This document shows positions 1-8,231 of a DNA stretch of 24,379 bases, piece after piece (the first letter of the stretch is position 1; each line of letters starts with the position of its first letter). A program made the position numbers and the translations under genes. Source of the stretch: Atribacterota bacterium. Lineage in GTDB: Bacteria > Atribacterota > Phoenicimicrobiia > Phoenicimicrobiales > Phoenicimicrobiaceae. The notes under the pieces are model-generated. The model made no database searches, was not told where the DNA came from, and was given only the letters and a program-made list of their open reading frames with translations. The stretch lies in NCBI GenBank assembly GCA_030666935.1, contig DAOUWX010000009.1:1-24379 (forward strand). Reading direction: 5' to 3'.

Positions 1-65
1 AGTAATATAGGCTGATCCGACTCCCTATAAGCCATCAGTCACCCTCTCTTTTCATCGGGATTTGT

Positions 66-979
66 GGGGTCAGGTCTTGCAATGCCACTTTTATTCTTTT
101 TCTTCCATTCTTTTTACCGCCCTACTTACCGTAGCATAATGGATGTCGAGATATTCGGCGATTTCCTTTAGGGTATAGCCATGGTGTACATGCGCTGTAT
201 AGATAACCTGATCTCTTTGGTGTTTATCAGGTATATGCAAAGCATCCCCTAAAGAGAGTCTGTTGGCATAGCGCTGCTTGCGGGGGATCTCTTTTGATCT
301 TTCCTTCAAGAGAGGACTTATCCGCTTTTTAAAGTCCTCTTTCCCCAAATACAATTGACCTTTTACTTCCTTTAAAGGTGATGCTGCCTTTATCCCCGAT
401 CTGACAAAAGCCTGATATTGTATTAAAGCTTTCCTTTTTTCTTCACTGAATTGCGAAAGGATCCAGTCAGTCAGTAAACCGGGTATTTTAGTATTGCCGG
501 CTGTCACCGGATAACTGCTCCATTGATAGTCTTTCGGATCTTTTACGATGCCGGCTCTCACCGGATTGAGGACAATATAACGGGAGAGTTCAAGTAAATA
601 GTTTTCTTTATCCACTAGGATTGACCGGTATCTGCCCTGCAGAAGATGGCCGACTCTCTGATGTTTTTGGTTGAAGTGCTGGGCATAGATACCGTTTAAT
701 TGCCGCATCCCTTTTGAGAGGTTGCCTTCCGGGGTTTCAATTAAAAGATGATAATGGTTGTCCATCAGGCAATAGGCATGTAAGAGGAAGCGATATCGTT
801 TGACCACATGGCTTAAGATGCCAAGAAAATCAGTGAAGTCTTCCCTGTTAAGGAAAATAGCCTGCCTGGCATTTCCCCTGGCGGTGATATGATAGAGGGC
901 GCCATTAAATTCTATACGTAATGGTCTTGACATATAAAAAGTATAATATTATTTTTATGGCATTGCAAGACCTGACCCC
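66..979 (-). mobile_element. Complete RAYT transposon-like unit with 22-bp inverted ends
   Basis: The ends at 66-87 and 958-979 are perfect 22-bp inverted copies beginning GGGGTCAGGTCTTGCAAT. They enclose a single tyrosine transposase gene on the minus strand. The layout matches two inverted REP units around a RAYT gene, rather than the subterminal hairpins of classical IS200/IS605 elements. The same terminus recurs many times in the window, so this copy, or a sister of it, is the likely source of the short repeats. I see no target duplication. The boundary may extend slightly, because GATTT also precedes the left end of the elements at 2888 and 9459. Confidence 0.8.
91..933 (-). CDS. REP-associated tyrosine transposase (Y1_Tnp/RAYT) with C-terminal HTH
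   Basis: This 280-residue HUH-family transposase cuts and rejoins single-stranded DNA at REP palindromes. The N-terminal fold starts with SRPLRIEFNGALYHITARGN. The HUH metal motif is H60-Y61-H62 in MDNHYHLL. The candidate nucleophile is Y119 in SRYIVLNPVRAG. The last 29 residues or so (about 252-280) form a helix-turn-helix-like tail, IAEYLDIHYATVSRAVKRM, which probably helps recognise the repeat. No key residue is missing, so the enzyme could be active. It lies between perfect 22-bp inverted ends. I see no clear Shine-Dalgarno sequence before the ATG at 933, in keeping with low expression. The C-terminal tail is nearly identical to peptides preserved inside several MITEs of this window. The family call is strong; current activity is unknown. 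Confidence 0.9.
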   Translation of the reverse strand: MSRPLRIEFNGALYHITARGNARQAIFLNREDFTDFLGILSHVVKRYRFLLHAYCLMDNHYHLLIETPEGNLSKGMRQLNGIYAQHFNQKHQRVGHLLQGRYRSILVDKENYLLELSRYIVLNPVRAGIVKDPKDYQWSSYPVTAGNTKIPGLLTDWILSQFSEEKRKALIQYQAFVRSGIKAASPLKEVKGQLYLGKEDFKKRISPLLKERSKEIPRKQRYANRLSLGDALHIPDKHQRDQVIYTAHVHHGYTLKEIAEYLDIHYATVSRAVKRMEEKE

Positions 980-1026
980 TTATATACTTCTATATATATC
1001 AAAAATGGGATGTGTGCCTGTTATCT

Positions 1027-1878
1027 TCAAATTTTTCTTTGCTTCAATAATCCTGCCTGTCTAAACTCTCGCTGTACTGCTCGATAAACTTGGCCAAATT
1101 CAGGGATGGATGTCATCTGAGAAGAAAGACGCATTTCCCAAAGTTTTTTATACCGAGTTTCTTTACGCAGAAATTCTCCTCTCACATCCGTTAATTTTTT
1201 TCCTCGGAATTCTAACTTCTCCTCAACAGCATTAATCAACTCAGCAATATCCACATGCTGATTAGAAGTCAGATACCATATATCATAAAGGTCTCGCGGT
1301 TCGTTGCGCGCTCTATCTAATAAAGCAACAACTTTCTCTGTAGCTATTTCGTTAATAGAATAGGTGCGAATCTCTGCATCCTCAGGTAGATCTTTATATT
1401 CTTCGTATCCCTTAAGAATTATTTTCTCTTCGGCAGGATAAACCATTTTTTCCCTTATTGTAATATCTACCTTGATTTCCTTACCAGAAACACCAGGTAA
1501 GGGCCCTTCGTATCCCAAGAAAAAGGTATAAGTGTTTTCATGGGTGTGACGATCGTAATGGTGAAAATTTAGTTTGATGCCTGAAGATAAATATATGTAC
1601 TCAAAGGCAATATCAAGATTCTTCTGAATATTTTTAAAAGTACACTCTTCTACTAGAGTAAAATCAAGATCTTCTGAAAAACGATAGTCAGGAATGTAAC
1701 ACTTCTTGATGCATGTACCTCCTTTGAATACAAGAATATTATTAAGTGGACTATGGGATAATCCTATTAAAAACCAGGAGAGACAATAGTCACGCTCAAG
1801 GATTGTTTCCGGAACACGTCGACCTCCTTTTCGTGCGAGTCGATTAGAGAGTAATGAAAGATTTTTCTGGGGTATCAT
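1027..1878 (-). CDS. AbiEii-type nucleotidyltransferase toxin
   Basis: This is the toxin half of an AbiE-type toxin/antitoxin pair, a cytoplasmic DNA polymerase beta-like nucleotidyltransferase that in known members arrests growth during phage infection. The visible core is FKGGTCIKK (about 51-59) followed by RFSEDLDFTL (about 66-75), which supplies the acidic pair D70 and D72. A later helical motif, EIATEKVVALLDRARNEPRD (from about residue 177), is also typical of the family. The length of 283 residues is normal. The ATG lies three bases beyond the stop of the antitoxin gene, so the two should be co-translated. Known AbiEii and MenT-like toxins modify tRNA or use GTP; the substrate here cannot be read from the sequence. 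No damage is visible. Confidence 0.88.
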   Translation of the reverse strand: MIPQKNLSLLSNRLARKGGRRVPETILERDYCLSWFLIGLSHSPLNNILVFKGGTCIKKCYIPDYRFSEDLDFTLVEECTFKNIQKNLDIAFEYIYLSSGIKLNFHHYDRHTHENTYTFFLGYEGPLPGVSGKEIKVDITIREKMVYPAEEKIILKGYEEYKDLPEDAEIRTYSINEIATEKVVALLDRARNEPRDLYDIWYLTSNQHVDIAELINAVEEKLEFRGKKLTDVRGEFLRKETRYKKLWEMRLSSQMTSIPEFGQVYRAVQREFRQAGLLKQRKI

Positions 1879-1881
1879 TGG

Positions 1882-2715
1882 CTAGGTCCTCACTACAGAT
1901 AGAAGTTCTTCGGGAGATACATTAAGCTGCACTCTCCACTTTCGCAGAAATTTTCCTTCAGGTGGCAAAAGCGGATCTAACCGCACATAAGTCTCTGTTA
2001 AATGGGAAGAAAGGATTTCCCAGTCTTCAGAAGTACCGATTTTATAAAGTTCAAGTAAAAATCCAAGTCTACGGATAACAGCCCCAACACCAATTTTTAT
2101 TGCATAATTGATAAGTCGATTCACATTTACATCCTGGTGACGCATCCAAAGTCCCTTGGCTACTTCCGTCAGACCACCGTAATATTCTGGTTGCTTAAAA
2201 CCATCGATAATTGTCCGTTCAAGATTACTAACTTTTACTTTCTCTTGTTTTGTTATCCAATGGTCACTTATACCAAAGAAATATTTCTTCTGGCTATGGA
2301 TAAATCTAAATTCAATACCATGTGCATTAATAGACCTGCGCGGTTTCAAGGTCGTTACATAAACAACTAATTGAGGCTGAGTAACCCCTCCATGAATTTC
2401 CATAGCTGTAGCATGGGAGAGAAAGTAGTCTTTCCCACCCATAATCTCACGAGCCACAATGAATGGGTTTCCTATATACTCGGCTTCTTTCCCCAGCTCC
2501 AATGGAACTAAAATAAAAAGACCTGGCTTTAAACGTGTAACAACTCCTCTATTTACAAGTTTACGGACAAAATTACGCGAGGATACTTCATTTAAACGAA
2601 GAATTTTCTGCACTTCCTTCAGGCGAAATATAGGCTTATTTTGCTCATAAAGTGTGACAACTAAATGAGCAGCTTGGGGTCCAAGGGTTTTTGGTTTATT
2701 ATTCTTATAACGCAT
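1882..2715 (-). CDS. AbiEi-type antitoxin/transcriptional regulator
   Basis: This is the antitoxin partner of the AbiEii gene directly downstream. An N-terminal winged helix-like region (FRLKEVQKILRL, then RGVVTRLKPGLFILVP) precedes the AbiEi core with FLSHATAMEIHG and the later NLERTIIDGF motif. Family members neutralise the toxin and repress their own promoter. I chose the ATG at 2715 over the upstream in-frame TTG at 2730. A GGAGG lies at 2723-2727, seven bases before the ATG, and a promoter-like pair (TTGATA/TAAAAT) would put the transcript start close to 2730. With this start the protein has 277 residues. Gene order and tight spacing to the toxin support the call. Confidence 0.85.
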   Translation of the reverse strand: MRYKNNKPKTLGPQAAHLVVTLYEQNKPIFRLKEVQKILRLNEVSSRNFVRKLVNRGVVTRLKPGLFILVPLELGKEAEYIGNPFIVAREIMGGKDYFLSHATAMEIHGGVTQPQLVVYVTTLKPRRSINAHGIEFRFIHSQKKYFFGISDHWITKQEKVKVSNLERTIIDGFKQPEYYGGLTEVAKGLWMRHQDVNVNRLINYAIKIGVGAVIRRLGFLLELYKIGTSEDWEILSSHLTETYVRLDPLLPPEGKFLRKWRVQLNVSPEELLSVVRT

Positions 2716-2735
2716 TTTGTGTCCTCCCAAGCCAT

Positions 2736-2764
2736 ATTTTACATTAATAATATAATTTTATCAA
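2736..2764 (-). promoter_or_regulatory. Predicted promoter of the abiE operon
   Basis: On the minus strand TTGATA (2759-2764) and TAAAAT (2736-2741) are separated by 17 bases, a good sigma-70-type match. The predicted start point is roughly 15 bases upstream of the ATG at 2715, just enough for the GGAGG at 2723-2727. I found no convincing operator palindrome here, unlike the second AbiE operon. Confidence 0.5.
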
Positions 2765-2887
2765 GAAGAAATTATATTTATATTGCAAATAGTGTCCTCA
2801 TGGGATACAGTTTTCATTCATAGTATAATCTTTCTTCTTTGGAAAATAATCCCAATAAAATAAATTCCCTTCCTTTAAGAAGATTTC

Positions 2888-3013
2888 GGGGTCAGGTCTT
2901 GCAATATAACAAAAGAGATAGAAGAATATATTGACATGAATATACTACCGTGAGCAGGGCGACTAAGAAAATTAATCGGAAAGATAAAATGTGATATTGC
3001 AAGACCTGACCCC
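2888..3013 (+). repeat. RAYT-derived MITE, 126 bp, with coding relic
   Basis: Perfect 20-bp inverted ends (2888-2907 and 2994-3013) match the ends of the RAYT unit at 66-979. On the plus strand the interior still encodes TTVSRATKKINRKDKM and a stop, the C-terminus of a RAYT related to the one at 91-933. A one-base frame change lies upstream of that peptide, where the EIEEYIDMN part sits in another frame. The element is thus an internally deleted transposon. It occupies most of the gap between the abiE promoter and the ABC operon, which holds nothing else I can recognise. Confidence 0.85.
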
Positions 3014-3054
3014 GCCTTACTTTTTGGTTGACTTTTAACATAGTATCTATTTTT

Positions 3055-3597
3055 CTATTCTGTTTTAACCGTTGTTTCTATTTTGTCCAAACGTTTTTCT
3101 GCTTCAATAAAATAATTCTCTAGCTCTTCCATGGTTTTATATTCCGGTGAGGTATCAGGAAGGCTTTGATAATAGACGGATAAATCTTCCTCTTCGGTTT
3201 CAAAGTTTTCAATTTCATCACTTTCATAGAATAAAATTGTTCTTTCGGTTAAATCTTTAAATAATTCTCTTTTTTGCTCTACCATATTAACTGCTTGCAG
3301 TTTTTTCCCTTTAACCAGCCATTCAAAAGAATCAGAAAAGGCATCTGTTGCCTTTACACTGTAAGCCTTAAAATGCTCGCGAGCCTCTGCTGTAGTAATA
3401 ATCTTAATGTACGCCATTGTATCAATTTCATTATCACCTCTAACAACGCCCCATATTACCGTAATACCCTCTGCCTTAAAAACAGAATCTGCACCGTGAT
3501 ATGCTGAAATCTTTTCCTGTTGATCTGCCAAGGTTCCAAAATAAAAAATTCCCAGGAATAATAAGCAAAAAAGTAATATTAGAATTTTTTTATTCAT
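3055..3597 (-). CDS. Exported hypothetical protein, last gene of the ABC operon
   Basis: I do not recognise this 180-residue protein. It begins MNKKILILLFCLLFLGIFYF, a signal peptide or N-terminal membrane anchor, so the rest is probably outside the membrane. No lipobox cysteine is evident at a cleavage point. The mature part is acidic towards the C-terminus and ends in a charged helix (EYKTMEELENYFIEAEKRLD). It starts 17 bases after the stop of the ATPase gene and has its own GGTGGAG ribosome binding site, so it is very likely co-transcribed with the transporter. An accessory role in substrate capture or envelope function is only an inference from position. Confidence 0.7.
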   Translation of the reverse strand: MNKKILILLFCLLFLGIFYFGTLADQQEKISAYHGADSVFKAEGITVIWGVVRGDNEIDTMAYIKIITTAEAREHFKAYSVKATDAFSDSFEWLVKGKKLQAVNMVEQKRELFKDLTERTILFYESDEIENFETEEEDLSVYYQSLPDTSPEYKTMEELENYFIEAEKRLDKIETTVKTE

Positions 3598-3614
3598 TTT
3601 TCTCCACCTTCTTT

Positions 3615-4694
3615 TTAAAAAATTTTAATATATTTTTCCAGTAAAGAAATGCCTAATTTTTGATTCGGAGAGAATGTCTGACATTTAACCGGATCATAGG
3701 AAGTGACATTCATTTGGTTTCCGTAAACATCTAAAATAAATTCTACTTTTTCCCCTAAAAAAGTTTTTTCGATCACTGTCCCTTGTATTTTATGTGCTTG
3801 CTCCTCTTTGGATAGTTCTATAAATTCAGGTCTTATGAATATATTTAATTTTTCTTTTATTTTAATATGTTCTGATGAACTCTTAATTTGATAAATATGG
3901 TCAAAAACCTTCAGAAAAACAAAGCCATCCTTTATTTCTTCCACTTTGGCCGGGAGGCTATTAATTTTACCGATAAATTTGGAGACAAACTCGCAATTCG
4001 GTTTAAAATATAATTCTTCAGCAGTACCAACCTGGATAATCTTCCCTTTGTTCATCAGGGCTATCCGATCTGAAATTGCCATCGCTTCTTCCTGGTCATG
4101 AGTGACATATACAGAAGTCATGTCCAGTGATTTTTGCAATCTTCTTATTTCACCCCTGGTATAAACACGTAATTTGGCATCCAGGTTAGATAAAGGTTCA
4201 TCCAGAAGAAGGACCTTTGGCTTGATGACAATCGCCCGGGCAAGAGCTACCCTTTGTTGCTCTCCTCCAGAGATTTGATTAGGAAATTGGGATTCATATC
4301 CGGTCAAACCGACCAATTCCAAAACTTCTTTTACCGCTTTTCTCTCTTCTGCTTTAGGCACGCCTTTCACTTTTAACCCATAGGCAACGTTTCCATAAAT
4401 GGTAAGATGGGGAAAAAGTGCATAATTTTGAAAGACAAAACCGATTTTACGCTTATTGGCCATTAATTCAGTGACATCTTCTTCCCCTAAATAAATAGAA
4501 CCTTTATCGGGATGCTCAAATCCGGCAATCATACGGAGAGTGGTTGTTTTGCCACATCCGGAAGGACCCAACAAAGTTAAAAGTTCTCCGGGTTTAATCT
4601 GTAAATTAACATTATTTACTGCTTCAACTTTTCCTTTAACTTTATGGATAAAACTTTTTGAAATATTTTTTAGATTAATACCAATTTTTTCCAT
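3615..4694 (-). CDS. ABC importer ATPase (FbpC/PotA type)
   Basis: This 359-residue ATPase powers import through the permease encoded just upstream. Walker A is GPSGCGKT (43-50), the Q-loop glutamine is Q89 in FVFQNYALFPHLT, the signature is ISGGEQQR (141-148), Walker B is VLLLDEP (161-167), and the switch histidine is H199 in YVTHDQEEA. The C-terminal third is a TOBE-like region typical of the FbpC, PotA and MalK branch. The gene starts two bases after the permease stop and has GGAGGG in front. All catalytic residues are present. The substrate is set by the binding protein and cannot be read from this subunit; iron(III), 2-aminoethylphosphonate and polyamine systems share this form. Confidence 0.92.
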   Translation of the reverse strand: MEKIGINLKNISKSFIHKVKGKVEAVNNVNLQIKPGELLTLLGPSGCGKTTTLRMIAGFEHPDKGSIYLGEEDVTELMANKRKIGFVFQNYALFPHLTIYGNVAYGLKVKGVPKAEERKAVKEVLELVGLTGYESQFPNQISGGEQQRVALARAIVIKPKVLLLDEPLSNLDAKLRVYTRGEIRRLQKSLDMTSVYVTHDQEEAMAISDRIALMNKGKIIQVGTAEELYFKPNCEFVSKFIGKINSLPAKVEEIKDGFVFLKVFDHIYQIKSSSEHIKIKEKLNIFIRPEFIELSKEEQAHKIQGTVIEKTFLGEKVEFILDVYGNQMNVTSYDPVKCQTFSPNQKLGISLLEKYIKIF

Positions 4695-4696
4695 GA

Positions 4697-6403
4697 TTAC
4701 CCTCCCAGCATGTTCGACAAGTCAGTTGCACCTTCTTTACGAAAGATTCTAAGAAATAGGTTAATAAATATAATAGCGGTAAATACAATTGTCACAACTA
4801 AAACTGAAAATGCAGCAGCAACACCTAATTCCAATTCGGTCATCTTCTCTAAAATACGAACGGTGATTAGAGTCCAATTGATGGATACAAGAAAAATAGT
4901 TGCACTTATCGCAGTCATTGAACGAATAAACACAACTCCCAAACCATTGAACAATGCAGGAAGCACAAGCGGTATGGTAATGCGCCTAAAAGTAGTTATA
5001 GACTTGGCACCCAAGCTGGCAGAAGCTTCCTCGATACTGGGATCAATCTGCTGTAGAATGGCCACGGTGGTTCGAATACTGGTTGCACCATAGCGAAAAA
5101 CATAGCAGGCAATAATAATCAAAGCTGTGCCGGTAATAGCAATAGGCGGATTATTAAATGCCAAAAGATAAGCAATGCCCACAATGGTCCCCGGTAATGA
5201 ATAATTTAATAAAGAAACAATTTCCATAGAAGAGCGGGATATAAAATCTTTCTTAGAAATCAAATACCCGATAATGACACCGTAAAAACCTCCACAGAAC
5301 ATACCGGTGATCGCAATGATCAAGGTATCTTTAATGGCTTTCAAGCCCTCGGTGAATACTACTACGTAATGTTTTAAGGTAATTTCGTAATTAGCTCCAA
5401 AGGCTTTAACAATAGAAGCATAGAAAAGAAGGAGGTAAAGATAAAGAATCAACAGGCAAATAGATAAACATATTCCAAGAAATATTTTTCTTGCCCAGGG
5501 AGCAACACTTTTAATTTCTGTTTGTGCTCCTGATTTTCCGGTAATCGTTACATAATATTTCTGAGCCACCCAGTATCTCTGCAGCACAAAAACGGTAAAA
5601 GCCGGAACGAGGAGAATAAAAGACAGTACTGCTCCCCCTCTTATATCAAACAGACCGGTTATCTGCAAAAAAGCTTCGGTGGGAAGTACGGGGAATTTAT
5701 TTCCAGCCAGAATTAATGGTGTAGCAAAATCTGCCAGAGAAGCTGCAAACAGCAATAAAAAGGAATTGGCCAATCCCGGCACCGTCAAAGGCAGAGTGAC
5801 TGTATTAAAAACCCTCCCCCGGGAACTGCCCAAACTAAATGCCATATCTTCCATGGTTGGATCAATGCCTGCCAGAATAGCTTTTAAGGTAAGATAAGCA
5901 ATCGGAAAAAAAGTAATCGTTTCTGCGAAAAGAACACTATGCATGCCATAGATATTAACGTGCGTAAAACCTAAAAGATTGTAGGTAATGATTCCTCTAC
6001 GTCCAAAGGAGAAAATTATAGTAATAGCCATTGTAAATGGTGGTGAAATAAGCGGAAGGATAATGGCTGCATCTAAAAATTTTGACCATCCTCTGGATAG
6101 ATTAGCACGAACCGAAGTAAAGGCAAAGAAAAAACCTAGAGCTGTTCCCGAAATACCAACCAGGGTAGCCAATAACAAGCTATTCCAAAATGCCTTGATA
6201 TGGTTTCTTTTCGCTAAAATTTCTGCGATATTGGAAAATGTAAAATGCCCGCTTTTCTCAAAAGTTAATATAAGTATTTTTGCTAAAGGAAAAAGAATAA
6301 AAATAATCAAAAAAATCCAGATAATAATAACGCTGGCAAAAACAGCCGGATCTTTTGTCAATTTATAAAAACCATTTTTTAATTTAATGAAAAAAGCGGG
6401 CAT
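4697..6403 (-). CDS. Fused two-domain ABC permease (FbpB/PhnU-like)
   Basis: A 568-residue inner-membrane protein made of two binding-protein-dependent permease domains in one chain, each with about six membrane segments. Each half carries the cytoplasmic EAA loop that docks the ATPase: MEDMAFSLGSSRGRVFNTVT in the first and EEASASLGAKSITTFRRITI in the second. The fused form is characteristic of iron(III) FbpB and of several phosphonate and thiamine permeases. It sits between the binding protein (42 bases upstream) and the ATPase (two bases downstream) in a single operon. A GAGGG lies just before the ATG. No break or missing segment is visible. Confidence 0.9.
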   Translation of the reverse strand: MPAFFIKLKNGFYKLTKDPAVFASVIIIWIFLIIFILFPLAKILILTFEKSGHFTFSNIAEILAKRNHIKAFWNSLLLATLVGISGTALGFFFAFTSVRANLSRGWSKFLDAAIILPLISPPFTMAITIIFSFGRRGIITYNLLGFTHVNIYGMHSVLFAETITFFPIAYLTLKAILAGIDPTMEDMAFSLGSSRGRVFNTVTLPLTVPGLANSFLLLFAASLADFATPLILAGNKFPVLPTEAFLQITGLFDIRGGAVLSFILLVPAFTVFVLQRYWVAQKYYVTITGKSGAQTEIKSVAPWARKIFLGICLSICLLILYLYLLLFYASIVKAFGANYEITLKHYVVVFTEGLKAIKDTLIIAITGMFCGGFYGVIIGYLISKKDFISRSSMEIVSLLNYSLPGTIVGIAYLLAFNNPPIAITGTALIIIACYVFRYGATSIRTTVAILQQIDPSIEEASASLGAKSITTFRRITIPLVLPALFNGLGVVFIRSMTAISATIFLVSINWTLITVRILEKMTELELGVAAAFSVLVVTIVFTAIIFINLFLRIFRKEGATDLSNMLGG

Positions 6404-6445
6404 TTTCCCTCTTTCCGTTAATGATAGATGTTTTATATTTTCAAC

Positions 6446-7474
6446 TTATTGAGATAATACTTCCTCAACCCATTTCTCAACAATTCTTTTTCTGTTTTCA
6501 CCGGCGAACTTACTATCTATCGGAAACACATTGGCTGCACCTTCCAGCACTTTAGCTAAACCGGGTTCAACATCAACATCCGGATGTGCCGGTACAAAAT
6601 TAATTTTATATTCCGATAAAAGATTCTGCATAGCCGGGCTCGAAGCCCAATCGATTAGTTTTTTCCCTAATTCAGGATTTTTTGCCCCTTTAATCAAGGC
6701 TATCGCTTCAACCGCAGTACCAATGCCTTCCTTGGGGAAGGATACAACAACCTTATAACCTTCCTGCTGAGTTTTTAAAGCATCGACTATAAAGAAAATT
6801 CCGGCACCTGCTTCACCTAATCCAACAGGGATAGTTCCTCCGCCACCACTCTTGGTGTAGACCTGTATGCTTTTATTCAATTTTTTCATATAATCAAAAG
6901 CTTTTTCTTCATCTCTGTCAAAAACTTCAAGAATGGAGAAAATCCGCGTCACAGCAGTGCCGGAAGTACGGGCATCTGCCATTTGCATCAATCCTTCATA
7001 AGCAGGATCGAGTAAATCGTACCAGGAAGATGGCGGTTCAAGGTTATTTTCTTTCAGGAAATCCTCATTTGACATAAAAACCAGAGGGTCATCTGAGATT
7101 CCCACCCAGTACCCATCGGGATCTTTAAATCGGTCTGCCAATACATCAAAAACAGGAGGTTTATAAGGCTCGAAAACACCTTCTGCAATACCGGCAATAT
7201 GTGTCGCAACCGGACCCCCAAAGAGAACATCTACTTTAGGATTACCCTTTTCAGCAATAACACGGGCTAACGCTTCACCTGAAGAAAAACGGATAAAGTT
7301 TACATGGATGCCTGTGGCTTTTTCAAATTCCTCAAACATGGGGCGAGCCCAATTTTCCGGCCAGATAGAATACGCATTTAAAGTCTGTTCAGCAGCATAG
7401 GCAATTGAGAGAAGCAAGCTAAAAACTAAGATCAAAGTCAGCAAAAATGATAGCAGTTTGTACTTTGTCTTCAT
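6446..7474 (-). CDS. Extracytoplasmic solute-binding protein (family 1, FbpA/PhnS-like)
   Basis: A 342-residue secreted binding protein that delivers substrate to the permease and is the first gene of the operon. Residues 1-27 form a signal peptide with a likely cut after AYA. The mature protein has the family-1 pattern LNAYSIWPENWARPMFEEFEK, PKVDVLFGG, and PVGLGEAGAGI near the ligand cleft. I do not see the adjacent tyrosine pair that binds iron in classical FbpA, so the ligand may not be ferric iron; an organophosphonate or other small anion is equally possible. A GGAGGG lies before the ATG. The AT-rich leader upstream has several TATAAT-like strings, but I cannot pick one promoter. Confidence 0.88.
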   Translation of the reverse strand: MKTKYKLLSFLLTLILVFSLLLSIAYAAEQTLNAYSIWPENWARPMFEEFEKATGIHVNFIRFSSGEALARVIAEKGNPKVDVLFGGPVATHIAGIAEGVFEPYKPPVFDVLADRFKDPDGYWVGISDDPLVFMSNEDFLKENNLEPPSSWYDLLDPAYEGLMQMADARTSGTAVTRIFSILEVFDRDEEKAFDYMKKLNKSIQVYTKSGGGGTIPVGLGEAGAGIFFIVDALKTQQEGYKVVVSFPKEGIGTAVEAIALIKGAKNPELGKKLIDWASSPAMQNLLSEYKINFVPAHPDVDVEPGLAKVLEGAANVFPIDSKFAGENRKRIVEKWVEEVLSQ

Positions 7475-7658
7475 TTTTAAAACCCTCCTAAAAAATATTT
7501 TTATGATAAAAAATTATATATAACCCTTTATCATACTTTATATAATACCATATAATTTCCCATCATTATCTTTTTTTCTAATATTTTTTTATTTTTTCAA
7601 CATATTTTAAATAACATGATTCTATAACAGGAACTTTCTCCAACATATTCATCTATTT

Positions 7659-7689
7659 ACCGATTAACCGATTACCGATTAACCGATTA
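7659..7689 (+). repeat. Short tandem repeat, about four units of ACCGATTA
   Basis: The units are ACCGATTA, ACCGATT, ACCGATTA and ACCGATTA in direct succession, with another partial CCGATT about 30 bases downstream. The array is far upstream of the binding-protein gene and may be simple replication slippage. Confidence 0.7.
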
Positions 7690-7738
7690 TTCAATTTACT
7701 AATTCATTGATTCTCCGATTTTTTAATAATAGCTTCCT

Positions 7739-7761
7739 GGGGTCTTGCAATGTCTGACCCC
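7739..7761. repeat. Collapsed REP of the RAYT family
   Basis: GGGGTC (7739-7744) and GACCCC (7756-7761) form inverted arms around TTGCAATGTCT. This looks like a REP terminus that has lost the AGG between GGGGTC and TTGCAAT. It is a degenerate trace only. Confidence 0.5.
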
Positions 7762-7805
7762 GCACTCTCTTTTTAATGGTATCCCTTTTACAATTATAAA
7801 AGGAG

Positions 7806-8066
7806 TTAATCCACCGGTAATAAAAAAGAATTCATTGGAAAAGGCTTTCCATGCCCGGGATAAACGGTATTTATTTTTAAACTTTTCAGTTTTTCGATAC
7901 TGACCTTCAATTCCGCTGAGTCGTCGACTAGGAAAGTGGGAGTAGGTTGATTCATATTCATAAACAGGTCACCGCAAAACAGGTCGCCACCAGCTGTCAG
8001 TATTCCTATAGAACCCTTGGAGTGTCCAGATAGATGAAGAACTTTAGCGTCAAGTCCATATTCATG
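7806..8066 (-). pseudogene. C-terminal relic of a metallo-beta-lactamase-fold hydrolase
   Basis: Reading the minus strand from 8066 to the stop at 7806 gives 86 residues in one open frame, starting HEYGLDAKVLHLSGHSKGS. It contains three late metal-binding motifs of the metallo-beta-lactamase fold: the histidine in SGHSKGS, the aspartate in CGDLF, and the histidine in YPGHGKPF. The N-terminal half with the HxHxDH motif is absent. The open frame is cut at 8067-8069, three bases from the end of the MITE at 8073, so that insertion or an associated deletion probably removed the 5' half. No start codon or ribosome binding site remains. Members of this fold include glyoxalase II-like hydrolases; the exact activity cannot be told. 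Confidence 0.75.
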
Positions 8067-8072
8067 TTATAA

Positions 8073-8197
8073 GGGTCAGGTCTTGCAATATCACATTTTA
8101 TCTTTCCGATTAATTTTCTTAGTCGCCCTGCTCACGGTAGAATAATGTACACCAAGATATTCTGCTATCTATTTTGTTATATTGCAAGACCTGACCC
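8073..8197 (-). repeat. RAYT-derived MITE, 125 bp, with intact 25-codon RAYT tail
   Basis: Inverted ends of 18 bp lie at 8073-8090 and 8180-8197. The minus strand between 8168 and 8091 encodes IAEYLGVHYSTVSRA followed by TKKINRKDKM and a stop, clearly homologous to the C-terminus of the RAYT at 91-933. The element is an internally deleted transposon. It abuts the broken end of the metallo-beta-lactamase relic on its left and lies 34 bases from the end of the MFS gene on its right. Confidence 0.87.
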
Positions 8198-8231
8198 TCT
8201 TATTCCCCTTTTTTTATATACATTTTAGACT

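Larger units (their letters stand above)
7475..7805. other. Intergenic stretch with short tandem repeats and a collapsed REP
   Basis: There is no gene here. The region is very AT-rich and contains four adjacent copies of a 7-8 base unit ACCGATTA (7659-7689). It also contains a 23-bp collapsed version of the RAYT terminus at 7739-7761, where GGGGTC and GACCCC flank TTGCAAT. I see no RNA gene. Confidence 0.6.

Noticed and set aside
2137..2650. Plus-strand open frames across the AbiE antitoxin gene
   Set aside because: They are antisense to a well-supported gene, lack ribosome binding sites and have no recognisable protein features.
2728..2730. TTG start for the AbiEi gene
   Set aside because: It overlaps the predicted transcript start and the ribosome binding site that serves the ATG at 2715.
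4710..6368. Several plus-strand frames of 70-127 residues over the permease gene
   Set aside because: Antisense shadows of a strongly predicted two-domain permease; their composition is not protein-like.
7475..7570. Fur box upstream of the binding-protein gene
   Set aside because: GATAATGGGAAATTATAT has only loose similarity to the 19-bp consensus, and the whole region is AT-rich, so chance matches are expected.
7659..7689. CRISPR-like array
   Set aside because: The units are 7-8 bases long and directly adjacent, with no spacers.
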